DNA of 64,000 bases. Source: Mobilicoccus caccae (GTDB lineage: Bacteria > Actinomycetota > Actinomycetes > Actinomycetales > Dermatophilaceae). Below, piece by piece: positions 17,730 through 25,483 of the stretch (positions are counted from its first letter, which is position 1; the number at the start of each line of letters is the position of its first letter). The notes under the pieces are model-generated. The model was not told the DNA's origin. It did no database searches and saw only the letters and a list, made by a program, of their open reading frames with translations. Made by a program: the position numbers and the translations under genes. The DNA lies in assembly GCF_030161635.1 (NCBI RefSeq), contig NZ_BSUO01000001.1, positions 3,143,199 through 3,207,198 on the forward strand, given 5' to 3'.

Positions 17730-19096
17730 TGAGCACCCAGACCCAGCCCCACACGCACGACCTGACCGGCGACCTCCCCGACGCGGCGCCGTTCCTCGAG
17801 GAAACGCCCACGCTGCTGCGCCTGGCGACCGCCGGATCGGTGGACGACGGCAAGTCGACGCTGGTGGGTCGACTCCTCCACGACACCAAGTCCGTCCTCG
17901 CCGACCAGATGGCCGCGGTCGAGGCGGTCAGCCGCCGACGCGGGTGGACGGGCGAACTGGCCGACCTGGCGTTGCTCACCGACGGCCTGCGGGCCGAGCG
18001 CGAGCAGGGCATCACCATCGACGTGGCCTACCGCTACTTCGCCACCCCGCGCCGCTCGTTCGTCCTGGCCGACTGCCCCGGGCACGTGCAGTACACGCGC
18101 AACACCGTCACCGGAGCCTCGACCGCCGACGTCGTCGTCGTCCTCGTCGACGCGCGGCACGGGGTCGTCGAGCAGACCCGGCGCCACCTCGCGGTCGTCG
18201 CGCTGTTGCGGGTGCCGCACGTCGTGGTGGCGCTCAACAAGATCGACCTGGTCGAGGACGCCGAGGCCGTGCACCGCGCCGTCGTGGCCGACCTCGCCGC
18301 CCTCGGTGAGGTCCTGCGGCTGCCCGACGTCTCGATCGTGCCGCTCTCGGCGCTGCACGGCGACAACGTCGTCGAGCCGTCGGCGCGCACCCCCTGGTAC
18401 ACCGGGCCCACGCTGCTGGATCTGCTGGAGACCCTGCCGGCCGAGAACGAGGTCGACGAGCCGATGCGCTTTCCGGTGCAGCTCGTCATCCGCCCGCAGC
18501 ACGGGGCGATCGACCCGGCGTTCGTCGACTACCGCGGGTACGCGGGCCACGTCGCCTCGGGTGTCGTGCGGGTCGGTGACGAGGTCGTCGTCTCCTCCTC
18601 GGGCCGCCGCACCACGGTCACCGGCATCGACCGCGGCGGTGTCTCCGTCGAGCAGGCGGAGGCTCCCCTGTCGGTCACGCTGCGGCTGACCGACCAGGTC
18701 GACGTCTCCCGGGGCGACCTCATCGCTGCCGGGACCTCGGCCCCGACCCCGGTGAGCAGCACCGACGCCGTGCTGTGCTGGCTCGCCCAGTCGCCCCTCC
18801 GGCCCGGTGCCCGGGTGCTCGTCAAGCACGGCACCCGTACCGTGCGCGCGCGGATCTCGACGATCGAGGAGCGTCTCGACGTCGGATCGCTGGAGGTCGG
18901 CCCGGCGCAGGAGGCGGGGCTCAACGATCTCGTCCGGGTGTCGGTCGCCCTCGCCGAGCCGCTGCCGCTGGAGGAGTACGCCCTCTCCCGCGACGGTGGG
19001 TCGTTCCTCGTGCTCGACCCGCAGGACGGCACCACCTTGGCCGCAGGCATGGTCGGCGCGGAGCTGCGCAGCCCCACCAGCGAGGAATCGCCGTGA
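17729..19096 (+). CDS. cysN: Sulfate adenylyltransferase subunit 1 (GTPase)
   Basis: GTPase subunit of ATP sulfurylase; GTP hydrolysis drives APS formation. 455 residues with the EF-Tu-like G domain: G1 GSVDDGKST (about residue 34), switch EQGITIDVAYRYF, G3 DCPGH and G4 NKIDLVED, followed by two beta-barrel domains. No C-terminal APS kinase domain is fused (bifunctional CysNC proteins are about 610 residues), in line with APS being reduced directly by the CysH next door. It overlaps the next gene by GTGA. Confidence 0.95.
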   Translation: MSTQTQPHTHDLTGDLPDAAPFLEETPTLLRLATAGSVDDGKSTLVGRLLHDTKSVLADQMAAVEAVSRRRGWTGELADLALLTDGLRAEREQGITIDVAYRYFATPRRSFVLADCPGHVQYTRNTVTGASTADVVVVLVDARHGVVEQTRRHLAVVALLRVPHVVVALNKIDLVEDAEAVHRAVVADLAALGEVLRLPDVSIVPLSALHGDNVVEPSARTPWYTGPTLLDLLETLPAENEVDEPMRFPVQLVIRPQHGAIDPAFVDYRGYAGHVASGVVRVGDEVVVSSSGRRTTVTGIDRGGVSVEQAEAPLSVTLRLTDQVDVSRGDLIAAGTSAPTPVSSTDAVLCWLAQSPLRPGARVLVKHGTRTVRARISTIEERLDVGSLEVGPAQEAGLNDLVRVSVALAEPLPLEEYALSRDGGSFLVLDPQDGTTLAAGMVGAELRSPTSEESP

Positions 19097-20469
19097 GCAC
19101 GGCCACGCACTCCCTGCCGCCGGCAGGTGCCGACGCCGCAGCTCCCGTGCTGTTCGGCCTGTCTCTGGCGGGGCGTCGGGTCGTCGCCGTCGGTGGTGGG
19201 CGCGTCACGGCGCGGCGAGTGCGGGATCTGCTCGCCGAGGGTGCGCGGGTGGAGGTCATCGCCCCCGAACTCGACCCGTCGCTGAGTTCGCTCGTGAACG
19301 GTGAGGACAGCGACGTTCACGCCGATGCGGCCCTGAGCTGGACCTCCCGGCCCTATGCCGGGAACACCGACCTCGACGGCGCCTGGTTGGTGCACGTCGC
19401 CACCGGTGATCCGGTGGTCGACGCCCAGGTGGCGGCGGACGCCGAGGCTCACCGGATCTGGTGCATCGCAGCGGGTTCGGCGACCACCGGCAGCGCACGC
19501 GTCCCCGCACGCGGGACCGTGCCCACCGCCGCCGGACCGGTGCGCGTCGCCGTCCACGCCGCCGACGACCCGCGCCGGGCCGCGCACGTGCGCGACGAAC
19601 TCCAGACCCACCTCGCGAGGAGCGCGGCCGCACACCTGTCCTCCGGCGTCGTCGACCTGCGGGCGCGTCGCGCTCGTGGCGGTTGGGTGGCGCTGGTCGG
19701 CGCCGGCCCCGGTGACGCGGACCTCCTCACCGGGCGGGCGATGCAGTTGCTGGCCGGTGCGGACGTCGTCGTCACCGACCGGCTCGTGCCGCACTCCGTG
19801 CTCGAGGCGCTACCCGAGGACGTCCGCATCATCGACGTGGGCAAACGCCCCGACCACCACCCCGTCCCCCAGGACCGGATCAACCGCATCCTCGTCGAGC
19901 AGGCCCGCGCCGGACACGGCGTCGTGCGGCTCAAGGGCGGGGATCCCTACGTGCTCGGACGCGGCGGGGAGGAACGCCTCGAGTGCGAGGCCGCGGGTCT
20001 GCCCGTCGAGGTCGTCCCCGGCATCACGAGCGCCGTCTCGGTTCCCGCCGCGGCGGGAATCCCGGTGACCCACCGGGGCCTGGCGCGGGGCTTCACGGTC
20101 GTCACCGGACACGACGACATCCCCCACCTGCCGACCGGCGGGGACCACACGGTGGTGCTGCTCATGGGCGTCGCCACCCTGCACCGGACCGTCGCTCTCC
20201 TGCGGGAGCACGGTCGCGCGGCCTCGACGCCCCTCGCGATCGTCGAACGCGGATGGACCGCCGACCAGCGCGTGACGCTGGGCACGCTGGCCGACATCGC
20301 CGACCGTGCGGAGGCCGCGGGCGTGCGTTCGCCGGCGGTCGTCGTGGTCGGTGACGTCGTCACCCTGGCGCACGGGTGGACCGGTGCGCTGACCGGCGGC
20401 GCGAGCAGGCCCGTCACCTCCCGCGCTCATGCCCGAGCGCGTCGTGAAGGCTCGGAGGGAGCAGCATGA
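19093..20469 (+). CDS. cysG: Siroheme synthase: precorrin-2 dehydrogenase fused to uroporphyrinogen-III methyltransferase
   Basis: Makes the siroheme precursor for the sulfite reductase of the same operon. 458 residues. The N-terminal NAD-binding part has VVAVGGGRVTARRVRDLL (about residues 29-47). The C-terminal methyltransferase has VALVGAGPGDADLLTGRA (about 203), RLKGGDPYVLGRGGEE (about 280) and the PGITSAVSVPAAAGIPVTHR segment. The N-terminal part lacks an obvious separate chelatase; a CbiX-type chelatase is encoded two genes downstream, which would supply that step. GTG start overlaps cysN; stop overlaps the exporter gene by ATGA. Confidence 0.9.
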   Translation: MSTATHSLPPAGADAAAPVLFGLSLAGRRVVAVGGGRVTARRVRDLLAEGARVEVIAPELDPSLSSLVNGEDSDVHADAALSWTSRPYAGNTDLDGAWLVHVATGDPVVDAQVAADAEAHRIWCIAAGSATTGSARVPARGTVPTAAGPVRVAVHAADDPRRAAHVRDELQTHLARSAAAHLSSGVVDLRARRARGGWVALVGAGPGDADLLTGRAMQLLAGADVVVTDRLVPHSVLEALPEDVRIIDVGKRPDHHPVPQDRINRILVEQARAGHGVVRLKGGDPYVLGRGGEERLECEAAGLPVEVVPGITSAVSVPAAAGIPVTHRGLARGFTVVTGHDDIPHLPTGGDHTVVLLMGVATLHRTVALLREHGRAASTPLAIVERGWTADQRVTLGTLADIADRAEAAGVRSPAVVVVGDVVTLAHGWTGALTGGASRPVTSRAHARARREGSEGAA

Positions 20470-21413
20470 TCGACCACCTCCTGTCCGCGCTCGCCGGCTT
20501 CGGGGCGCAACTCGTCGACGGCGCCCTGGGGATGGGGTACGGCATCACGGCCACGAGCCTGCTGCTCACCGCGGGGTTCGCGCCCGCGCTGGCCAGCGCC
20601 TCGGTCAACTTCGCCCAACTGGGCACCACGCTCACCTCCGGCGCGAGTCACTGGCGGGTCGGCAACGTCGACTGGCGGATCGTGCGCCGGCTCGCGCTGC
20701 CCGGCGGGATCGGGTCGTTGGTGGGGGCGATGGTGCTGTCGTCGCTGTCCACCGCAGCGGCGAGGCCGGTCATGGCCGTCCTCCTCATCGTGCTCGGAGC
20801 GGGGGTCATCCTGCGCTTCGCCACCCGACGTCCCGGCAGCCAACCCGCCGGAGCGGCGTGGGCGGCGCAACGCCGATTCCTCGGCCCGCTCGGGCTGGTC
20901 GGCGGGTTCGTCAACGCCACCGGCGGAGGCGGCTGGGGCCCGGTGGTCACCTCGGCCCTGCTGTCCACGGGCCCGGTCCCGCCGCGCAAGGTCATCGGGT
21001 CGGTGTCGGCGTCGGAGTTCGTCGTGACCGTCTGTGCCAGCGTCGGTTTCGTCCTCGGTCTCGGACTGACCGGCCTGCAGTGGGGCACGATCCTGGCGCT
21101 GATGCTCGGCGGCGTGCTGGCGGCGCCGATCGCGGCGCTGCTCGCCGGGCGGCTGCCGGCGCAGATCCTCGGGGTCACGGTCGGCACGCTGATCGTCGCC
21201 CTCAACCTCGGCCCTGCGCTGGCGGTGATCGGGGTCGCCGGTCCGCTCGCGCAGCTGCTCCACCTCGTGACGATCGCCGGCTGCCTCGTGCTCGTGGCGA
21301 TCACGGCGACGCGGCACGCGGTGGCGGTGCGTCGTGGAGACGTCGTCGTCTCGGACCGAGAGGAGTCGGAGCCGGCATCCAGCGCCCGGCCCCTGAACGA
21401 GCCGGTCGGATGA
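20466..21413 (+). CDS. TauE/SafE-family sulfite or sulfur-anion transporter
   Basis: Membrane protein of 315 residues with about eight helices. The two half-repeats of the family are visible: GFGAQLVDGALGMGYGITATSLLL near the N-terminus and GGFVNATGGGGWGPVVTSALL near residue 140. Members export sulfite or related anions, or take up sulfur compounds. Its place inside the sulfate-assimilation operon, with 4-base overlaps on both sides, suggests relief of sulfite build-up or sulfate movement; direction of transport cannot be read from the sequence. Confidence 0.88.
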   Translation: MIDHLLSALAGFGAQLVDGALGMGYGITATSLLLTAGFAPALASASVNFAQLGTTLTSGASHWRVGNVDWRIVRRLALPGGIGSLVGAMVLSSLSTAAARPVMAVLLIVLGAGVILRFATRRPGSQPAGAAWAAQRRFLGPLGLVGGFVNATGGGGWGPVVTSALLSTGPVPPRKVIGSVSASEFVVTVCASVGFVLGLGLTGLQWGTILALMLGGVLAAPIAALLAGRLPAQILGVTVGTLIVALNLGPALAVIGVAGPLAQLLHLVTIAGCLVLVAITATRHAVAVRRGDVVVSDREESEPASSARPLNEPVG

Positions 21414-22228
21414 CCCGTCCGCTCGTCCTGGCGGCACACGGCACCGAGAACCCCGACGGCCGCGCGGTCGTGGAACAGGTCGCCGCCCGCGCCGCCGCTC
21501 TCCTCGGCGTCGAGCACCGCGTCGGCTACGTCGACGTGTGCGGACCGACACTCGCCGAGGTCCTTGCCTCGCTCGTCGAGGCGGGCGGGGCGGCGGGGCA
21601 GGGTGGGGGCACTGCGGCGCCGGTCGTCGTCCCGTTCTTCCTGTCCCGTGGCTATCACGTGCGGTACGACGTGCCCTCGGCCGTCGCCGCCATGACCCCG
21701 GCTCGAACCGCCTCCGATGAGAGGCGGTTCGAGTCAGGGGGAGCCGATTCGAGCACGGACGCGGCCGTGGTCACTCCCGCCCTGGGCGCCGAACCGGAGG
21801 TCGTCGAGGCCTTGACCGGGCGGATCCTGGAGGCCGACCCGACGCCGCGCGCGGTCGTCCTCGCCGCCGCCGGGTCCGGTGTCGCGGCGGCGCGTGAGGA
21901 GGTCGCGGAGGTGGCACGGCTCGTGCAGGAAAAGCTCGGCATCCCGGTGGAGCCCGCATTCCTCAGCGGTCCTGGACCTCGACCGGAGGACGTGGTCTCT
22001 GGTTGGGCGACATCGACCTCCGACACCACCCGCACCGATCCGGCACCGACGACCCACGGCAGCGAACGCGGCGGGATCGTCGTCGCCGCACATTTGCTCG
22101 CGCCGGGGTTCTTCCTGGAGAAGGCCGCCCGCGTGGCCGTCGAGATCGGCGGGGTCGCGACCGGCCCGCTGGCCACCCACCCGAGCCTCGTGAACCTCGT
22201 TCTGCGTCGCTACCGCCAGGCGCTCTGA
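21410..22228 (+). CDS. Sirohydrochlorin chelatase (CbiX/SirB type)
   Basis: Inserts iron (or cobalt) into sirohydrochlorin. 272 residues made of two similar halves. The metal-binding histidines are in LVLAAHGTENPDGR (about residue 10) and in GGIVVAAHLLAPGFFLEK (about 225); PVVVPFFLSRGYHVRYDVP carries the conserved porphyrin-side histidine. A Ser/Thr-rich segment around residues 95-125 and 195-220 is a loop between halves. ATG overlaps the exporter stop by 4 bases. It completes siroheme synthesis for the sulfite reductase and is the last gene of the operon; the next gene is convergent. Confidence 0.88.
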   Translation: MTRPLVLAAHGTENPDGRAVVEQVAARAAALLGVEHRVGYVDVCGPTLAEVLASLVEAGGAAGQGGGTAAPVVVPFFLSRGYHVRYDVPSAVAAMTPARTASDERRFESGGADSSTDAAVVTPALGAEPEVVEALTGRILEADPTPRAVVLAAAGSGVAAAREEVAEVARLVQEKLGIPVEPAFLSGPGPRPEDVVSGWATSTSDTTRTDPAPTTHGSERGGIVVAAHLLAPGFFLEKAARVAVEIGGVATGPLATHPSLVNLVLRRYRQAL

Positions 22229-22245
22229 CGCCTGCCCGATGGGGG

Positions 22246-22917
22246 TCAGGCCGACCGCTCCCAGACCTGGCGGATCTGACGTGCCAGGGCCTCCGGCTGC
22301 GCGAGCAGGACGAGGGTCCGCGCTGCGCCGATGGTGACCAGGTCGGCGCGTGGAGCGAGTGCGGCCGCCGCAGCGGCGTCCTCGGGCGTCCAGTCACCGC
22401 GGTTGTCGGAGGCGACGAAGAGGCTGGGCACGCGCAGGTCCACCAGCCCGGCGGTGACGTCGATCCGGTTGAGGCTGAACGACTGCACCGCCAGGGCCAG
22501 GCTGTGGCGGGTAGGCCGGGCCAGGGCTTCCTCCACGACCCGCAGGATGGGTTCGCGAGCGGCGGAGGCGTCGGTGAGCATCGTCGAGAGGATCGCCGAG
22601 CGCACCGGTCCGACCGGCCCCGCCGCCCGGAGGATCGGGAGCAGGAGTCTGATCCGGGCGCGCAGCGGACCGGCGACGGCCTGGGTCGGTGAGCTGACGG
22701 CGACCAGGCTGCGGAGGACGCCGGGTCGTGCGCCGAGCGCGAACCCGACGTGCCCGCCGAACGCGTTGCCGACCCAGTCGACCGGCCCCTCGACGCCGAG
22801 GCCGGCGAGCAGGTCGATGGCGGCGTCGGCGGCGCCCGCGATGTCGCTGACCCGCGTGAGCGGCTCGCTCAGGCCGAGCCCCGGCGGGTCGACGAGGACG
22901 TTCTGGTCGACTCCATG
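22246..22917 (-). pseudogene. Alpha/beta-hydrolase, 5'-truncated fragment
   Basis: The frame encodes about 224 residues that match the middle and end of an alpha/beta hydrolase: VLVDPPGLGLSEPL, the elbow VGNAFGGHVGFALG, the VPSLFVASDNRGDWTP strand, and a C-terminal helix. The first strand and the HG oxyanion motif that should precede VLVDPPG are missing, and no good start codon or ribosome site is seen at the break. At the elbow Ala stands where the catalytic Ser is usual. The truncation faces a toxin-antitoxin module 125 bases away, so its insertion or a deletion linked to it may have removed the 5' end. Confidence 0.65.
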
Positions 22918-23004
22918 AACCCTCCTGGTGGCTGGGACTTCACGCTCATCCCGATTGTCCTGCACCGGTGGCGCTCTCAGCGAGGCGGCGTACAGGCGGA
23001 ACGG

Positions 23005-23035
23005 GGTTGACCAACCAAACCTGGTCAACCAGACT
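23005..23035 (+). promoter_or_regulatory. Operator and promoter of the toxin-antitoxin module
   Basis: GGTTGACCA (23005-23013) and TGGTCAACC (23022-23030) are a perfect 9-base inverted repeat with an 8-base spacer. The -35-like TTGACC (23007-23012) lies in the left arm, and a -10-like CAGACT (23030-23035) sits 17 bases on, 6 bases before the antitoxin ATG. This is the expected layout for autorepression by an antitoxin. Confidence 0.7.
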
Positions 23036-23041
23036 AGCTGT

Positions 23042-23263
23042 ATGAGCACGCACACGGTGCAGTCCGCCAAGACCCACCTCTCTCGAATCCTCACCGAGGT
23101 GGAAGCGGGGCACGAAGTGACGATCCTCCGGGGCAAGCAGCCAGTGGCCCGGCTGGTGCCCGCGGTCGCGCCGCCACCACGAACGTTCGGGACGATGCGG
23201 TTCGAGGTGCCCGACGACTTCCACGCTCCGTTGAGCGACGACGAGCTGGCGGAGTGGGAGTGA
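23042..23263 (+). CDS. Type II antitoxin, Phd/YefM family
   Basis: 73 residues, starting MSTHTVQSAKTHLSRILTEV and then GHEVTILRGKQPVARLVP, the family's DNA-binding N-terminal fold that also sets up dimer contacts. The C-terminal part (FEVPDDFHAPLSDDELAEWE) is acidic and would wrap around the toxin. The stop overlaps the GTG start of the toxin by 4 bases. The start is probably leaderless, with an inverted-repeat operator directly upstream. Confidence 0.9.
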   Translation: MSTHTVQSAKTHLSRILTEVEAGHEVTILRGKQPVARLVPAVAPPPRTFGTMRFEVPDDFHAPLSDDELAEWE

Positions 23264-23649
23264 AGTACCTGCTCGACACGCACGTCTTGCTCTGGCTTCT
23301 CGGGCAGCCTGAGCGCGTCCCGAGCCACGTTCGTGAGACCCTCGCCGATCCTGGGGCGAACCTGCTCGTGTCAGCGGTCTCAGCGATGGAGATCGCGACG
23401 AAGACCCGCATCGGCAAGCTTCCCGACGTGGGGGTCGTCCAGGCCTGGCCTCGCCGCCTCGAGGACATCGGCGCGGTCGAGGTACCCCTCACTGGTCCTC
23501 ACACCACCACCGCCGGCAGCATGCCTTGGGCTCACCGGGACCCCTTCGACCGGCTTCTCGCCAGCGTCGCTATCCACGAGAACGCAGTCCTCGTCACCGT
23601 CGACAGCGCGTTCCTCGGCCTCCCTGCTCCCACCTTGCTCACCTGGTGA
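23260..23649 (+). CDS. Type II toxin, PIN-domain ribonuclease (VapC-like)
   Basis: 129 residues in the PIN fold. The conserved acidic residues are present: D in KYLLDTHVLLWLL (residue 6), E in VSAVSAMEIATKTRIGKL (about 44), D in HRDPFDRLLASVA (about 92) and D in LVTVDSAF (about 113). Members cut RNA, often tRNA or mRNA, when not bound by the antitoxin. The GTG at 23260 is preferred over one two codons earlier because it gives the GTGA overlap with the antitoxin. The pair with a Phd-type partner and the GHEVT.LRGKQPVA antitoxin is a common actinobacterial combination. Confidence 0.9.
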   Translation: MKYLLDTHVLLWLLGQPERVPSHVRETLADPGANLLVSAVSAMEIATKTRIGKLPDVGVVQAWPRRLEDIGAVEVPLTGPHTTTAGSMPWAHRDPFDRLLASVAIHENAVLVTVDSAFLGLPAPTLLTW

Positions 23650-23716
23650 CAGTGGGTCCCGGCCGCCGCACCGCGGTGCCCGCGCGTGTCAGGAGAGGTG
23701 TCCGAGAGGAGGACCG

Positions 23717-23840
23717 ATGCGCGATCCGTACGAGTCGCCGGCCCCGGACGGGACGATCGCGTCCGGCGCGAGCCGTGATCGGGTCCCGGTCGAGTTCGAG
23801 CCGGTCATCGCGGACGTCGTGAGCCGCCTCGACCCTCAGG
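23717..23840 (+). pseudogene. N-terminal fragment, possibly of a nucleotidyltransferase-domain protein
   Basis: An ATG with a strong ribosome site (GAGGAGGA) opens a frame with natural codon use for about 41 residues ending VEFEPVIADVVSRLDPQV. In several nucleotidyltransferase-fold proteins such a segment precedes the catalytic GS...D loop, but here the sequence changes character at about 23840 and that loop is absent. I read it as the start of a gene cut off by deletion. The family guess is weak. Confidence 0.35.
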
Positions 23841-23969
23841 TGACCAGTTCGTCGATCAGATCGGCGCCTGGCGCTGAATCCTGCGGCGACGCAGCACCTC
23901 TCGCCACACCGCGCCCCCGGCATCCGTTGATGTCGGGGGCTGTCGGGGGCTTGCACGCTACGTGGTGAC

Positions 23970-24437
23970 TCAGGCGAACTGGCCCACCTCGTAGTGGCCG
24001 CCCTGCTGCCGGGTCATGACGTTGAAGCGGTTGAAGGTGTTGATGAGGGCGATCTGGGCGACGAGGGCACCCAGCTCGGCGTCGTCGAAGTGACGCGCGG
24101 CGTCCGACCAGGTCTCGTCGCCGACGCCGGTGCTGTCGGCCAGGCGGGTGCCCTCCTCGGTGAGCGCGAGGGCGGCGCGCTCCTGGTCGGTGAAGACGCT
24201 GGTCTCGCGCCAGGCCCCGACGAGGGTGACGCGCAGCGGGGTCTCGCCGGCGTGGAGGGCCTCTTTGACGTGCATGTCGAGGCAGGCGCCGCAACCGTTG
24301 ATCTGGCTGGCGCGGATGTTGACCAGCTCGGCGATGCGCTCGGGCAGTGCGCCGCTCGCGGCCCGGCCGGCCGAGATGACGTGCGGGAGGATGCGCTTGA
24401 GGGTGTCGTGGGTGAAGGGGTCGAGTCGGGCTTCCAT
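23970..24437 (-). CDS. Carboxymuconolactone decarboxylase/AhpD-like protein
   Basis: 155 residues, all-helical AhpD-like fold. The redox motif is visible as NGCGACLDMHVKEALHAGE: C-x2-C followed by H five residues later (here C-GA-C-LDMH). Such proteins act as alkylhydroperoxidases or thiol-disulfide partners. ATG chosen for its AAGGAG ribosome site; it overlaps the stop of the sigma factor gene by one base (TGATG). A SigJ-like sigma factor followed by a member of this family is a frequent pair, and the sigma factor may control it in oxidative stress. Confidence 0.88.
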   Translation of the reverse strand: MEARLDPFTHDTLKRILPHVISAGRAASGALPERIAELVNIRASQINGCGACLDMHVKEALHAGETPLRVTLVGAWRETSVFTDQERAALALTEEGTRLADSTGVGDETWSDAARHFDDAELGALVAQIALINTFNRFNVMTRQQGGHYEVGQFA

Positions 24438-25384
24438 CACGTTCTCCTTGGTTGCGGGTGGTACCCCCTTGACGGCAGCCCGGCCACAGTGGTCACACCG
24501 TCACCTCTCGGCGGACGATCCCGCACCCCGGCCGCCAGCACCCGCGCGCGGTCGTTGATCGAGACGATCTCCACGATCCGCCCCTCGACGACGGTGCAGC
24601 CCATGACGCCGAACGCCCGGCCGTCCTTGCTCCGGAACACCACGCCGGGAACCCCGTCGACGATCGCCGCAAAGCCCATCGCCCCGCCGCGGGCACCGCG
24701 CTCGGCGACGGCTGCGACCTCCGTCGCGCCGAGGCGCACGCTCGAGCCGCGCGGGGTGTCGATGCGCAGGGTCACGTCGGGGTCGAGGACCGCGAGCAAC
24801 CCCGCGAAGTCACCCTCCCGCGCCGCCGCGAGGAACGCCGTGACGACGGCCCGCTCGGCCCGGCCGCGACCCGGCGGCTCCGTCCCCCGGACCTTGCTCC
24901 GGGCCCGGCTCGCCAGCATCTTCGTGGCGTCACCCGACCGACCGAGGATCTGCCCGATCTCGGCGAACGGCACCGCGAACACGTCGTGCAGCACGAACGC
25001 GAGCCGCTCGGCCGGGGTGAGCGTCTGCAGCACGACGAGCATCGCCAGCCCGACGGACTCCGCGAGCACCGCCTCGTCCTCGGGCGCCTGCCCCTCGTCC
25101 TCGACCACGACCAGCTCCGGGAGCTCGTCGAACGGCATCGCGCTCCGGCTCCTGCGGGCGCGCAGCACGTCGATGCAGACCCGTCCGACGACCGTCGTCA
25201 GCCAGCCCGCAAGGTTGTCGATGCCGTCCACGTCCTGGCGGGACAGACGCAGCCACGCCTCCTGCAGCGCGTCCTGGGCATCCGTGCGCGACCCGAGCAT
25301 CCGCACGGCGACACCCTCCAGCCGGCCGCGGTGTTCCTCGAACGCCGCGGCGAGGTCGTCGGTGCCTGACGCCAGACTCACCAT
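24437..25384 (-). CDS. sigJ: ECF sigma factor, SigJ-like, with C-terminal SnoaL-like domain
   Basis: 315 residues. Sigma region 2 (AAAFEEHRGRLEGVAVRMLGS, DAQDALQEAWLRLS, NLAGWLTTVVGRVCIDVLRARR; residues 10-85) and region 4 (LTPAERLAFVLHDVFAVPF.EIGQILGRS; about 120-155) are followed by a roughly 120-residue NTF2/SnoaL-like domain (FLAAAREGDFAGLLAVLDPDVTL...). This is the ECF41/SigJ architecture, in which the tail tunes polymerase binding without an anti-sigma factor. ATG start chosen at MVSLASG; its ribosome site is weak. Co-transcribed with the AhpD-like gene downstream. Confidence 0.88.
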   Translation of the reverse strand: MVSLASGTDDLAAAFEEHRGRLEGVAVRMLGSRTDAQDALQEAWLRLSRQDVDGIDNLAGWLTTVVGRVCIDVLRARRSRSAMPFDELPELVVVEDEGQAPEDEAVLAESVGLAMLVVLQTLTPAERLAFVLHDVFAVPFAEIGQILGRSGDATKMLASRARSKVRGTEPPGRGRAERAVVTAFLAAAREGDFAGLLAVLDPDVTLRIDTPRGSSVRLGATEVAAVAERGARGGAMGFAAIVDGVPGVVFRSKDGRAFGVMGCTVVEGRIVEIVSINDRARVLAAGVRDRPPRGDGVTTVAGLPSRGYHPQPRRT

Positions 25385-25483
25385 GGTGCCCACCTTCCTC
25401 CGTCGATCGCTCCTCGTCACGGGGATGACGGATCAGGCGCACGAAAGGTCACACGGACCACCCGTCGTCGGCTCACTGCCGCC

